Assembly: GCF_001623525.1 (NCBI RefSeq) | Contig: NZ_CP015225.1 | Location: 4,228,501 to 4,292,500 of the forward strand | Reading direction: 5' to 3' | Length of the DNA stretch: 64,000 nucleotides | Source of the DNA: Pseudomonas fluorescens | GTDB taxonomy: Bacteria > Pseudomonadota > Gammaproteobacteria > Pseudomonadales > Pseudomonadaceae | Part shown: positions 55,639 through 64,000 of the stretch, piece after piece | How positions within the stretch are numbered: position 1 is the stretch's first letter | Layout of the letters: each line of letters starts with the position of its first letter | Notes under the pieces: model-generated | The model's database searches: none | Seen by the model: the letters and a program-made list of their open reading frames with translations, nothing else | What the model was told of the DNA's origin: nothing | Translations under genes and position numbers: made by a program

Positions 55639-58332
55639 ATGAAAAGCCAACCCGATGCCGCCAGCCGTATGGCGGCCGAGGTAGTGACGCAGTTACCGGT
55701 GCCCTCGCGGCTCGGTATGCTGCGTTTCGAACGGCTGAATGAAGCAAGCTGGGCGCTGTTGTTCCTCGATCCCAACTGCGAGCGATACTTCGGCCTGCCG
55801 GCGGTAGAGCTGTGCTCGCTGGTCAGTGCGCCTTACGCCAGCTTGATGGAGCCCGAAGCACGCTATCAGTTGCACGACGCCATCCAGCAACAATTGGCCC
55901 AGGCCGCGCATTACCAGATTCGCTACACGCTCCACACCGCCAAGGGCCCGATGAACGTGCTGGAGACGGGTGAGGCCTATAAGCAACACAATCGTCATCT
56001 GCTGCGCGGTTATCTGCTGGCAGTGGACAATTTGCTACAAAGCGAACCCGCCGTGCCGGCACTGGACCTGGAAACCCAGAACTCACGCCTGCAGATCGCC
56101 CTGGAACTGAACCAGCGCGCCCAGCAAGAGCAACTCCAGCACCTGGACCGGGTACGCGCCCAACAGGACTTGATCCTGCTGCTGACCCGTCAACGCTACA
56201 GCGCCAACAACTCCCTGCTCGAAGCCGCTGAACTCATTACCCGCAGCGCCTGTGACATCTACCAGATCGACTGCGCCAGCCTCTGGAATCTGGACGATGG
56301 CAAACTGGTACCGATTTCCGCCTACAACCGCGCGTCCCAGGCGTACTTCCTGCCCGCGGTGATCGACGCCAACGACTTTCCCGACTACATGGAGGCGCTG
56401 CAGACCTGCCGCGCCATTGACGCCCACAATGCAATGCGCGACCCACGCACCCGAGAAATGGCCGAGAACCTGCGCGCCCGTGACGTCAATGCCATTCTCG
56501 ACGCCAGCGTGCGTATCGACGGCCAGGTGGTGGGCGTGCTGTGCCTGGAGCAAGTAGGCGTCACCCGCGCCTGGCAGTCGGATGAAATCGCCTTTGCCGG
56601 CGAGCTCGCGGACCAGTTCGCCCAAGTCATCAACAACCATAACCGACGCACCGCCACCAGCGCCCTGCACTTGTTCCAGCGCGCCGTGGAACAGAGCGCC
56701 AACGCGTTCCTGCTGGTCAATTGCGACGGTGTGGTGGAGTACGTCAACCCGAGCTTCACCGCGATCACCCAGTACACCACCGAGGAAGTCCACGGCCAAC
56801 GCCTCTCGGAACTGCCGGCCCTGGAGAACCTCAGCGAACTGCTGTTCGACGCCCCCTCGGCGCTGGCCCAGAGCAACAGTTGGCAGGGTGAGTTCAAGAG
56901 TCGACGCAAGAACCTGGAGCCCTACTGGGGCCAGCTGTCGATTTCCAAGGTCTACGGCGATAACCGCGAGCTGACCCACTACATCGGCATCTACGAAGAC
57001 ATCACCCAGACCAAGCTGGCCCAGCAGCGCATCGAGCGCCTGGCGTACACCGATAACCTGACCAACCTGGGCAACCGTCCGGCATTCATTCGCAACCTCG
57101 ATGAACGCTTCGCCCGGGACAGTGATTCGCCCATCAGCCTGCTGCTGGTGGACATCGACAACTTCAAGCGCATCAACGACAGCCTCGGCCACCAGACCGG
57201 TGACAAACTGCTGATCAGCCTGGCCCGGCGCCTGCGCAACAGCTTGAGCCCCAGCGGCAGCCTGGCGCGATTTGCCAGTAACGAATTCGCGGTCCTGCTG
57301 GACGACACGAGCCTGGAAGCCGGGCAACAGATCGCCAGTCAGTTGCTGATGACCCTCGACAAGCCGATGTTCGTCGATAACCAGTTGATCAGCGTGACCG
57401 GCTCCGTGGGCCTGGCCTGCGCGCCGCTGCACGGCCGCGATCCGCAGACCCTGATGCGCAACGCCGGCCTCGCCTTGCACAAGGCCAAGGCCAACGGCAA
57501 ACACCAGGTCCAGGTGTTCACCGAAGCACTGAATGCCGAGGCCAGCTACAAGCTGTTCGTGGAAAACAACCTGCGTCGCGCCTTGACCCAGAACGAACTG
57601 GACGTGTTCTACCAGCCCAAGTTGTGCCTGCGCAGCGGCCGCCTGCTGGGCATGGAAGCGTTGCTGCGCTGGAACCATCCGGAAAAGGGCATGATCCGCC
57701 CGGACCAGTTCATCAGCGTGGCCGAAGAAACCGGCCTGATCATTCCCATCGGCAAATGGATCGCCCGCCAGGCCTGCCGCATGAGCAAGCAATTGACCGC
57801 CGCCGGCCTGGGCAACCTGCAGGTGGCGATCAACCTGTCGCCCAAGCAGTTCTCCGACCCGGACCTGGTCGCCTCCATCGCCAGCATCCTCAAGGAAGAA
57901 CAACTGCCGGCCCGGTTGCTGGAGCTGGAGCTGACCGAAGGCCTGTTGCTGGAAGCCACCGAAGACACCCACTTGCAGCTCGACCAGCTCAAGCGCCTGG
58001 GGCTGACCCTGGCCATGGACGACTTCGGCACCGGTTACTCGTCCCTCAGTTACCTGAAGAAATTCCCGATCGACATCATCAAGATCGATCGCAGCTTCAT
58101 CCACGAAATCCCGGACAACCAGGACGACATGGAAATCACCTCGGCGGTGATCGCCATGGCCCACAACCTGAAACTCAAGGTCGTGGCCGAAGGCATCGAG
58201 ACCGCCCAGCAACTGGCGTTTCTACGGCGCCACCGCTGCGACGTCGGCCAGGGCTACCTGTTCGACCGGCCAATCCCGGGCGCGGAGCTGATCGAAAAGC
58301 TCAAGCGCTACCCGCGCGGGCCTCTGGTCTGA
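55639..58332 (+). CDS. dipA: DipA-like c-di-GMP phosphodiesterase (GAF-PAS-GGDEF-EAL)
   Basis: The 897-residue cytoplasmic protein lines up with PAO1 DipA (PA5017, 899 aa), which lies beside msrA (recalled) and degrades c-di-GMP in biofilm dispersal. It has an N-terminal PAS-like segment, a GAF domain (about 180-335), PAS (about 345-460), GGDEF (about 470-630) and EAL (about 640-890). The GGDEF site is ASNEF (about residue 545), so no cyclase activity is expected. The EAL site is intact (GMEALLRWNHP, DDFGTGYSSLSYLKKFPID). Confidence 0.9.
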   Translation: MKSQPDAASRMAAEVVTQLPVPSRLGMLRFERLNEASWALLFLDPNCERYFGLPAVELCSLVSAPYASLMEPEARYQLHDAIQQQLAQAAHYQIRYTLHTAKGPMNVLETGEAYKQHNRHLLRGYLLAVDNLLQSEPAVPALDLETQNSRLQIALELNQRAQQEQLQHLDRVRAQQDLILLLTRQRYSANNSLLEAAELITRSACDIYQIDCASLWNLDDGKLVPISAYNRASQAYFLPAVIDANDFPDYMEALQTCRAIDAHNAMRDPRTREMAENLRARDVNAILDASVRIDGQVVGVLCLEQVGVTRAWQSDEIAFAGELADQFAQVINNHNRRTATSALHLFQRAVEQSANAFLLVNCDGVVEYVNPSFTAITQYTTEEVHGQRLSELPALENLSELLFDAPSALAQSNSWQGEFKSRRKNLEPYWGQLSISKVYGDNRELTHYIGIYEDITQTKLAQQRIERLAYTDNLTNLGNRPAFIRNLDERFARDSDSPISLLLVDIDNFKRINDSLGHQTGDKLLISLARRLRNSLSPSGSLARFASNEFAVLLDDTSLEAGQQIASQLLMTLDKPMFVDNQLISVTGSVGLACAPLHGRDPQTLMRNAGLALHKAKANGKHQVQVFTEALNAEASYKLFVENNLRRALTQNELDVFYQPKLCLRSGRLLGMEALLRWNHPEKGMIRPDQFISVAEETGLIIPIGKWIARQACRMSKQLTAAGLGNLQVAINLSPKQFSDPDLVASIASILKEEQLPARLLELELTEGLLLEATEDTHLQLDQLKRLGLTLAMDDFGTGYSSLSYLKKFPIDIIKIDRSFIHEIPDNQDDMEITSAVIAMAHNLKLKVVAEGIETAQQLAFLRRHRCDVGQGYLFDRPIPGAELIEKLKRYPRGPLV

Positions 58333-58416
58333 CAGCTGCGTATAGCTTGCGGCGGCTTTTCTGAGGCACACTGACGGTCTATTGCGCTCAATTCAATCTG
58401 ACTGAGAGGACTGATA

Positions 58417-59064
58417 ATGGTCTTGCGCTCGGAAATCCTGGTGAATAAAAACGTGCTTCCTACTCAAGAACAAGCCCTGCCTGGCCGTGAAACCCCGATG
58501 ACCGTGCCGGACAAACACTTCGTCCTCGACGCGCCCCTGCTGGGCCCGTTCGCCATGGACGTGGATTTCGCGATCTTCGGCCTCGGCTGCTTCTGGGGCG
58601 CGGAACGCAAGTTCTGGCAGCGCGAAGGCGTGGTCAGTACCGCAGTGGGTTACGCCGGTGGTTTCACACCGAACCCGACGTACGAAGAAGTCTGCTCGGG
58701 CCTTACCGGCCACAGCGAAGTGGTGCTGGTGGTCTACGAGCCAGCCAAAGTCAGCTACGAACAGCTTCTGAAGATGTTCTGGGAACTGCACAACCCGACC
58801 CAGGGAATGCGCCAGGGGAACGACATCGGCACCCAGTACCGTTCGGTGATCTATGCCACCACCCCAGCCCAACTGGCGGCGGCCAAACACAGCGAGCAAG
58901 TCTTCCAGGCCGAGCTGACCAAGGCCGGCAAAGGCACCATCACCACCGAAATCGAAGAAGCGCCAACGTTCTACTTCGCCGAGGCCTATCACCAGCAGTA
59001 CCTGGCGAAGAACCCTGAAGGCTATTGCGGGATTGGCGGGACCGGCGTGACCTGCCCAATCTGA
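58417..59064 (+). CDS. msrA: Peptide-methionine (S)-S-oxide reductase
   Basis: MsrA reduces methionine-S-sulfoxide. The 215-residue protein has the active-site motif [13 protein letters not shown] with the catalytic Cys. [22 protein letters not shown] follows, and the C-terminal [14 protein letters not shown] carries the resolving Cys residues. It follows the DipA-like gene by 84 bp on the same strand. The neighbourhood matches PAO1 (recalled). Confidence 0.95.
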   Translation: MVLRSEILVNKNVLPTQEQALPGRETPMTVPDKHFVLDAPLLGPFAMDVDFAIFGLGCFWGAERKFWQREGVVSTAVGYAGGFTPNPTYEEVCSGLTGHSEVVLVVYEPAKVSYEQLLKMFWELHNPTQGMRQGNDIGTQYRSVIYATTPAQLAAAKHSEQVFQAELTKAGKGTITTEIEEAPTFYFAEAYHQQYLAKNPEGYCGIGGTGVTCPI

Positions 59065-59082
59065 CTGTCCGGCCCTGAAAAG

Positions 59083-59178
59083 CTTCGCGAGCAAGCCAGC
59101 TCCCACAGGTCTGGCGGCGCACACAACTCTTGCGTACGCCTAAGATCCCCATGTGGAAACGAGCTTGCTCGCGATAGC
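59083..59178. repeat. Outward-facing REP pair between msrA and rlmJ
   Basis: TTCGCGAGCAAGCCAGCTCC at 59083-59107 and a degenerate unit GTGGAAACGAGCTTGCTCGC at 59152-59178. It fills the gap between the convergent genes. Confidence 0.7.
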
Positions 59179-59201
59179 GCCCTTCCAGGCGCCAGCAAAA
59201 C

Positions 59202-60041
59202 TCAGCTTTCAGCAATCAACCAATCCATCTGCCACCCGCCCTGGGTCTGCCCCAGCTTTTTCGACAGCCACGGCAGCAGTTCACGCAACTCTTCCTCTAA
59301 CCCCCACGGCGGATTGGCAATCGCCAGGCCGGAGCCGTTCAGGCTGTTGGGCGTCGCCAATGGATGCACCAGCAGTTCCACCCGCAACAGCTTCGGTGCG
59401 CCCGTGCCGGCCAGGTCCTGGTAGAAGCGGCGCAACATCCGCTGGTCCTTGACCGGGTACCAGATCGCCGCCACCGTCTGGCGCATCCGGCCAATGGCTT
59501 CCTTGAGGGAGGCGGCGCAGCGCTGCATCTCGTCCGGCTGTTCGAAGGGCGGATCAATCAGCATCAGGGCACGCTTCTCTGCCACCGGCAGCAGCGCCCG
59601 CGGCACATGCCAGCCCTCACCCAGGTGGACCGCCACGCGACGGTCGCCTTTCATGTTGTCCTTGAGCAACACGCCGTCTTCAGGGTGCTTCTCATTGAGC
59701 AGCACACGGTCCTGCGAACGGGTCAGGCGCCGCGCCAACTCCGGCGAGCCCGGGTAGTAGCGCAACTGCCCGTCCGGGTTCATCTCGTGCAGCACCTTCA
59801 TGTAATCGGCGGTCAGCGGCGGCAGATCGCTCTCGCCCCACAACCGCGCAATGCCTTCCAGGTACTCACCGGTACGGTTGGCCTGGTCACCCTGCAAGTC
59901 GTACAACCCGATGCCCGCGTGGGTATCGAGGTAGGCGAAGGGCTGCTCCTTGCGCGACATCAAGGCGATGAGGCGGGTCAAGGTCAGGTGTTTGAATACA
60001 TCGGCGTGATTGCCGGCGTGGAAGGCGTGGCGATAATTCAT
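59202..60041 (-). CDS. rlmJ: 23S rRNA (adenine-2030-N6)-methyltransferase
   Basis: RlmJ methylates A2030 of 23S rRNA with S-adenosylmethionine. The 279-residue protein starts MNYRHAFHAGNHADVFKHLT, a family hallmark. The catalytic motif reads LIDPPFEQPDE (DPPF). The fold includes YLDTHAGIGLYDL as the SAM-binding part. It is on the same strand as, and 81 bp after, the DUF4123 gene. Confidence 0.93.
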   Translation of the reverse strand: MNYRHAFHAGNHADVFKHLTLTRLIALMSRKEQPFAYLDTHAGIGLYDLQGDQANRTGEYLEGIARLWGESDLPPLTADYMKVLHEMNPDGQLRYYPGSPELARRLTRSQDRVLLNEKHPEDGVLLKDNMKGDRRVAVHLGEGWHVPRALLPVAEKRALMLIDPPFEQPDEMQRCAASLKEAIGRMRQTVAAIWYPVKDQRMLRRFYQDLAGTGAPKLLRVELLVHPLATPNSLNGSGLAIANPPWGLEEELRELLPWLSKKLGQTQGGWQMDWLIAES

Positions 60042-60122
60042 GGCGGCTCCTGCGAAGGGCGACGAGTTTACCTTGAAGCGCGTCGAACGTCAGGGGTTCG
60101 CAGCCCAGCGGACAGGTCACCA

Positions 60123-60854
60123 TCAGCCCAGCTCTCGCAGCAAATAGGCCTGCAATGGCGCCATTTTCGCCTCAACCACCGCCGATCGCTCAAGAAAGTG
60201 GGCAATCTTGCAGCGCAGGACGCTGCCGTCGACCCGCTCGAACACATGCGGATGCTCTTCACCCAGCCAAGTGAGCACGTTTTCCAGCAGACAGTCCGTC
60301 GGACCCTCGGCCGTTGCGGCCAACAGGGTGATGGGCACTTGCCACCAGGGAAAAGCCTGGGCCGGCCGCTGGGCATTTCCCACGACCTCAAGGGATCGCC
60401 CATTGATCAGGCAACGTTTGATAACCGGCAAGAGTTGCCCGGCCTCCACCTCGGTCGATTGCAGGATCGGTCGCATGAAGCGCCCATCCCAAAAGCGCAG
60501 GAAGACCGGCTTGCCACCGGGCAACAGTACCTGTGTGAGCCCTCGCAAGTGTTCGACAAGGATTTCTTGACTCACGCACGAAACCGCCAGCCAACCCCAA
60601 TCGAGGGAATCGGTGGCGGCTATCCAATCAAGAAACCCACTGTCTGCGCTGACCAGCCCTACATAGGGCATGACCGCTTCCCACCCGGCGTACGGCGTGT
60701 CGGCCCAGATCGGGCTGGCGACCGAGTTCATCGAGCGCCTCCAGGCCGACAACGCTCCGGCGCTACTGGCATTGCTGAAAATGGCGAATAGTTGCTCGGA
60801 GACCTGCAAGGGGTGCTCCTCAAGCCAGGCGCGAGGAGATTGATCGCTGTTCAT
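60123..60854 (-). CDS. DUF4123 protein, type VI secretion adaptor (Tap) type
   Basis: The 243-residue protein fits the DUF4123 adaptor family, which loads effectors on VgrG: YAGWEAVMPYVGLV, SDSLDWGWLAV-like strands, LLPGGKPVFLRFWDGRFMRP (the family's F..D.R). Its start overlaps the vgrG stop by ATGA, so the two are translated together. An effector gene normally follows; here rlmJ follows instead. The ATG at 60854 gives a conventional N-terminus; an upstream frame of 25 more codons lies within vgrG. Confidence 0.8.
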   Translation of the reverse strand: MNSDQSPRAWLEEHPLQVSEQLFAIFSNASSAGALSAWRRSMNSVASPIWADTPYAGWEAVMPYVGLVSADSGFLDWIAATDSLDWGWLAVSCVSQEILVEHLRGLTQVLLPGGKPVFLRFWDGRFMRPILQSTEVEAGQLLPVIKRCLINGRSLEVVGNAQRPAQAFPWWQVPITLLAATAEGPTDCLLENVLTWLGEEHPHVFERVDGSVLRCKIAHFLERSAVVEAKMAPLQAYLLRELG

Positions 60855-62905
60855 GGACGCCCCCGGACATCGACAGGTTTGTGAAAGACCGGAGGCGTTG
60901 CACAGGCGCCATTTCTGCAACGCTCGCACTCCTCACAGAACGGCGCCGAACCTTGGAAACTGAGAATCTGCGCAAGGGAAAGCGCAGGCGCCGCCGCAGC
61001 GACCCGCTTCTCGGCGCTGCCTGGAGAGCCGGATGCCGCGCTCATGACCGCCATCGGCGCGCCACCGACCTCGATGGGTACGCTGCTGGAAATCCCGCCG
61101 GCACCGATGTTGATCCAATGACCGCCAGCCTGAAGGGTCACGCTCGCGCCCCCGTCCAAGACTACCTGCTGGCCGGCGCTGACATGAAACTGCTGGCTGG
61201 CATTCAGGACCTGGCTGGTGACACGAATATGCCGCTCGCCGCTCACCAGCAGATGATCGTCATGCCGCACTTCTGCCCGGCGTTGACCGTGGGTGAGGCG
61301 CTGCTCATCGGCCTTGAGCTCGTGCCGTGCCGTACCGGCGACAACGATGCTGCGCTCGTGATCGACCTGCACCCGCTGGTCATGCAGCACATGCTGGGTC
61401 CAGTTGCGCTGGGCCCGCAGGTAGATCTCCTCGGCGCCCTTGCGATCTTCGATGCGCAATTCGTTGTAGCCTCCCCCGCCGGGGCTGCTCTGGCTGCGCA
61501 ACACGCTGCGGGTCTTGTCCGCAGGCAAGTCCAGCGGCACTGGGTTGGCGCCGTTGGGCAGACAACCGACGACCAACGGCTTGTCCACGTCGCCATCGAT
61601 GAACCCCACCAGGACCTCCATCCCGACCCGGGGGATCATCACTGCGCCATAGCGATCGTGAGCCCAACCGGAGGCCACGCGCAGCCAGCAGCTGGAATGC
61701 TCGTCGCGTTGACCGTCGCGATCCCAGACCAGTTGCACCTTGACCCGTCCGAACTCATCGCAATGGATCTCGCTGTCCACCGGCCCGGTCACCACCGCCA
61801 ACTGATAGCCCTGGGCACGGGGCTTTTCGTGATGCAAGGGTGGCCGAAAGAACACGTCCCATGGCGTGGCAAGAAAGGTATTTTTGTAGCCTTGGAATTC
61901 ATCCGGGCCGGCGGCGGTTTCTTCCAGCACCTGCGGTTGGCGGCCATGATGGTCGATCTGCGTCAGGAGCCAGAGATCATTCCACGGCTCTCGGGGATGT
62001 TCCTTGATACGCATGAAATGTCCGCTGACCAGGGCGTTTTCATTGCTGCCGCCTTCTGCCACGCAGTGGTCGGCGCCGTGGCGCTCGAGGGCGCGTCGGG
62101 TCAGATGCTTGCCGTCGTCACGGGCGCAGAAACCACCGGGATAGTGATAGTCCTCGAGCACAGGACGCTGTCGATTGTCGAGTTGGGTTTGCAGTAACGA
62201 ACCGGGCCTGCGGAAGTCGTAATCGCGCAACGTCACGGCAGTGGTACGGGTCTGGAGCCGCACCGCCAGGCGCTTGATGGCCGGCTCGTCGGTAGCCATG
62301 CCGCTGTCCGGCAGGTATAGCGTCGACTCAGGCAGGCGGGGAAACACCGTCTGGTCGTCACCGAACACCAGCAGATGACCGCAAGGGCGGTGCCTGAAGT
62401 GATAATGGATACCGACTTCGGCGCAGATCCGCTCGATGAAGGCCAGGTCGCTTTCGCCATACTGCACACAATACTCGCGTTCGGGATATTGGCCGCCAAG
62501 CGTGAACTGGCAGGCATCCGCCAGGATCCCGTGCTCCTTCAACACCCGGGCGACGATATCGGGTACGTTCAGGCGCTGGAAAATCCGCTGGTTGATGCGA
62601 TGGCGCAAGTAGGCCAGGCGGGGCACCAGGCTGATCTGGTAACGGGTCAGGCGTTTGCCCGAATCCCCCTGGGCCACGCTATAGACCTGACCGTGTACGC
62701 CACTGTCCCGATCATCGAACCCCAGAAATGCCTGGCGATGCAGGAGCTCTTCCAGCGCCAGGTCAGACCGCTCGCTGACCAGTTCCAGGTCAAAGCGATA
62801 GGGTTGGCTGATGGCCTCCTGCCCCTTGAACTCAAGCACTTTGAGTTCACTCGGCCCGCTGTCGAGCGTTAGCGTGAAACGTGATGGATTGGCAGGCGCG
62901 AACAT
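60851..62905 (-). CDS. vgrG: VgrG spike protein of the type VI secretion system
   Basis: VgrG forms the trimeric tip of the secretion needle. The 684-residue protein has the gp27-like base (FKGQEAISQPYRFDLELVSE, then YCVQYGESDLAFIERICAEV) and the gp5-like OB-fold with RVKVQLVWDRDGQ and VGFIDGDVDKPLVVG. A repeated beta-needle of the usual type follows. The last ~40 residues form a Cys-rich tail with FCEECERCRNGAC. No other type VI structural gene is in the window, so this is an orphan vgrG. Confidence 0.9.
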   Translation of the reverse strand: MFAPANPSRFTLTLDSGPSELKVLEFKGQEAISQPYRFDLELVSERSDLALEELLHRQAFLGFDDRDSGVHGQVYSVAQGDSGKRLTRYQISLVPRLAYLRHRINQRIFQRLNVPDIVARVLKEHGILADACQFTLGGQYPEREYCVQYGESDLAFIERICAEVGIHYHFRHRPCGHLLVFGDDQTVFPRLPESTLYLPDSGMATDEPAIKRLAVRLQTRTTAVTLRDYDFRRPGSLLQTQLDNRQRPVLEDYHYPGGFCARDDGKHLTRRALERHGADHCVAEGGSNENALVSGHFMRIKEHPREPWNDLWLLTQIDHHGRQPQVLEETAAGPDEFQGYKNTFLATPWDVFFRPPLHHEKPRAQGYQLAVVTGPVDSEIHCDEFGRVKVQLVWDRDGQRDEHSSCWLRVASGWAHDRYGAVMIPRVGMEVLVGFIDGDVDKPLVVGCLPNGANPVPLDLPADKTRSVLRSQSSPGGGGYNELRIEDRKGAEEIYLRAQRNWTQHVLHDQRVQVDHERSIVVAGTARHELKADEQRLTHGQRRAEVRHDDHLLVSGERHIRVTSQVLNASQQFHVSAGQQVVLDGGASVTLQAGGHWINIGAGGISSSVPIEVGGAPMAVMSAASGSPGSAEKRVAAAAPALSLAQILSFQGSAPFCEECERCRNGACATPPVFHKPVDVRGRP

Positions 62906-63173
62906 CCGATGTCCTTTGCTGAGTGGAGGCCAGCGATTCTGCATCAGCCATCGGAAAGTTGATCGACGCTCAGGAAAAACAGATTTTCCTTACATACACA
63001 AAGCTAAAAGCTGCAAAACGTGTGGCGCTTTCCGACAGACAATCCTTGCATCACGCCCTTCAGAAACCGTCGCACGAATGAATCAGCAACTTCTTACAAC
63101 GCAACAGGACTCTGACTGCAAGTTCGCGTGATAACGTTTTTTACCCGATTACAAAAAGCAAAGGACGCAACCC

Positions 63174-63668
63174 ATGACCATTCGCTACGCAAAGATTGCA
63201 ATGATCCTGGCGCTCGCCGCATTCGCCTTCCTGACCGTGTTCAACAACATCACGGACTACAGCTCCAATTTCAATTTCGTCCATCACGTGCTGAGTATGG
63301 ACACCACCTTCCCCGACAATGCCGCCCGGTATCGTGCGATCGACCAACCCTGGGTGTGGCACGGCGCCTATTGGCTGATCATCCTCGGTGAAGCCATCAC
63401 GGCAGGCCTGCTGGGCTACGGCGCGCTGCTGCTGTGGCAGGCGCGCAAGGCCGAGGGCGCGGTGTTCGCACGTGCCAAGGGGTGGGCCATCGCCGGCTTG
63501 ACGGTGGGTTTTTTCGTCTGGTTTTTCGGCTTCATGGTCGTTGGCGGCGAATGGTTTCTGATGTGGCAGTCAGAAATCTGGAATGGCCAGGATGCCGCGT
63601 TCAGATTCTACATGGCGATCCTGGGCGTGCTGATCTTCCTCAACCAGGCGGATCCCGACATGGCGTGA
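63174..63668 (+). CDS. DUF2165 small membrane protein
   Basis: The 164-residue protein has four membrane segments: residues about 7-26, a central pair (~60-85, ~103-125) and the C-terminal MAILGVLIFL. The motif YSSNFNFVHHVLSMDTTFPD followed by RAIDQPW is typical of DUF2165, of unknown function. AAAGGA lies before the ATG. It is divergent from vgrG across a 268-bp gap with no clear operator. Confidence 0.88.
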   Translation: MTIRYAKIAMILALAAFAFLTVFNNITDYSSNFNFVHHVLSMDTTFPDNAARYRAIDQPWVWHGAYWLIILGEAITAGLLGYGALLLWQARKAEGAVFARAKGWAIAGLTVGFFVWFFGFMVVGGEWFLMWQSEIWNGQDAAFRFYMAILGVLIFLNQADPDMA

Positions 63669-63758
63669 GCGCCGTGAGCATCGCGGGCCCACATCACGCT
63701 TCCCATAAGTGTCGAAAGTTTCACGTCAACAACATCAAGAACTTCAGGAAACTCACTG

Positions 63759-64000
63759 ATGAAATTTCCCCTGCTCGCCGCTGCGAGCCTGATCACTGCC
63801 TTTCATCTTTGCCCCCCCGCGGAGGCCCACTTGATTTGGAATGGAGACGCCGCCAATCCTATCGGTAAAGAAAAAATATTCGCGAATGCCGTGAGTGAAT
63901 GCCCAGCCCCGTCCAGCATCACCGTGGTAGACGATGATGACCGAGGCAAATCCTGGTTATTCCATAAAGGCGCCGGCGAGCCCCGCTGCGAAGCACGCAA
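63759..64000 (+). CDS. Secreted protein, 3' end beyond the window (polysaccharide-lyase-like?)
   Basis: The frame starts at ATG 63759 and stays open to the end of the window (80 codons). It has a signal peptide (MKFPLLAAASLITAFHLCPP, probable cleavage after AEA). The mature start has LIWNGDAANPIGKE, two Cys and VDDDDRGKSWLFHKGAGEPR. The last part is reminiscent of polysaccharide lyases of the PF14099 type, which is a weak guess. Only the N-terminus can be seen. It is on the same strand as the DUF2165 gene, 90 bp downstream. Confidence 0.7.
   Translation, partial: MKFPLLAAASLITAFHLCPPAEAHLIWNGDAANPIGKEKIFANAVSECPAPSSITVVDDDDRGKSWLFHKGAGEPRCEAR

Overview
This 64 kb window is a chromosomal segment of a Pseudomonas of the P. 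fluorescens group. The evidence is the GC-rich codon use, the dense short intergenic REP/REPIN repeats of the kind found in fluorescent pseudomonads, and a gene order that follows, from memory, the P. aeruginosa PAO1 stretch from about PA4961 to PA5019. No tRNA, rRNA, insertion sequence, phage or CRISPR array was seen.

Layout. (1) 1-14.8 kb: a truncated AhpA/YtjB-type membrane protein gene, a PqiC-like lipoprotein gene, and a minus-strand block (nudF, DUF1249, cpdA, yqiA, parE, a phytase-like esterase gene, a retropepsin gene, parC). The block is interrupted between cpdA and yqiA by about 1.4 kb that holds a DUF6124 gene inside two roughly 310-bp inverted repeats. A DUF3298-type lipoprotein gene and the permease gene cytX follow. 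(2) 15-24.8 kb: thiC with a TPP riboswitch, a TolC-type channel, waaA, a divergent LysR/SMR pair, an FAD oxidoreductase overlapped with an aldo/keto reductase, and an unrecognised conserved gene. (3) 24.9-45.9 kb: the lipopolysaccharide core locus in two minus-strand runs. The first runs from a capsule-type glycosyltransferase gene through waaL, msbA, mig-14, dnpA and cysC to hldE. The second runs waaF-waaC-waaG-waaP-wapP-wapQ, a tandem kinase, a carbamoyltransferase, a GT2 and a GT-B-like gene. Between the two lies a plus-strand kinase-fold gene without the usual catalytic Asp. (4) 46-64 kb: glnE divergent from aceEF, a PhoD-like phosphatase, a DipA-like c-di-GMP phosphodiesterase, msrA, rlmJ, an isolated vgrG-DUF4123 pair, a DUF2165 membrane protein and the start of a secreted protein.

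How the genes work together. Region 3 makes ADP-heptose (HldE), adds Kdo (WaaA), heptoses (WaaC, WaaF) and glucose (WaaG), phosphorylates the heptoses (WaaP/WapP/WapQ and the tandem kinase), carbamoylates heptose, flips lipid A-core (MsbA) and ligates O antigen (WaaL). PIG-L, FemAB-like and APS-kinase genes there suggest extra decoration of the core. parC/parE supply topoisomerase IV. glnE controls nitrogen assimilation. aceEF makes pyruvate dehydrogenase and lies behind three TGTAGT/ACTACA palindromes that look like RccR-type operators.

Most notable items: the inverted-repeat DUF6124 cassette; the mixed short and long RccR-like sites at aceE; the six kinase-fold modules of the core locus, two of which lack the catalytic Asp; the cysC/dnpA/mig-14 decoration set; the terminator-like hairpin just before waaF where PAO1 has ilvE further upstream; and a vgrG-adaptor pair with no effector gene beside it.
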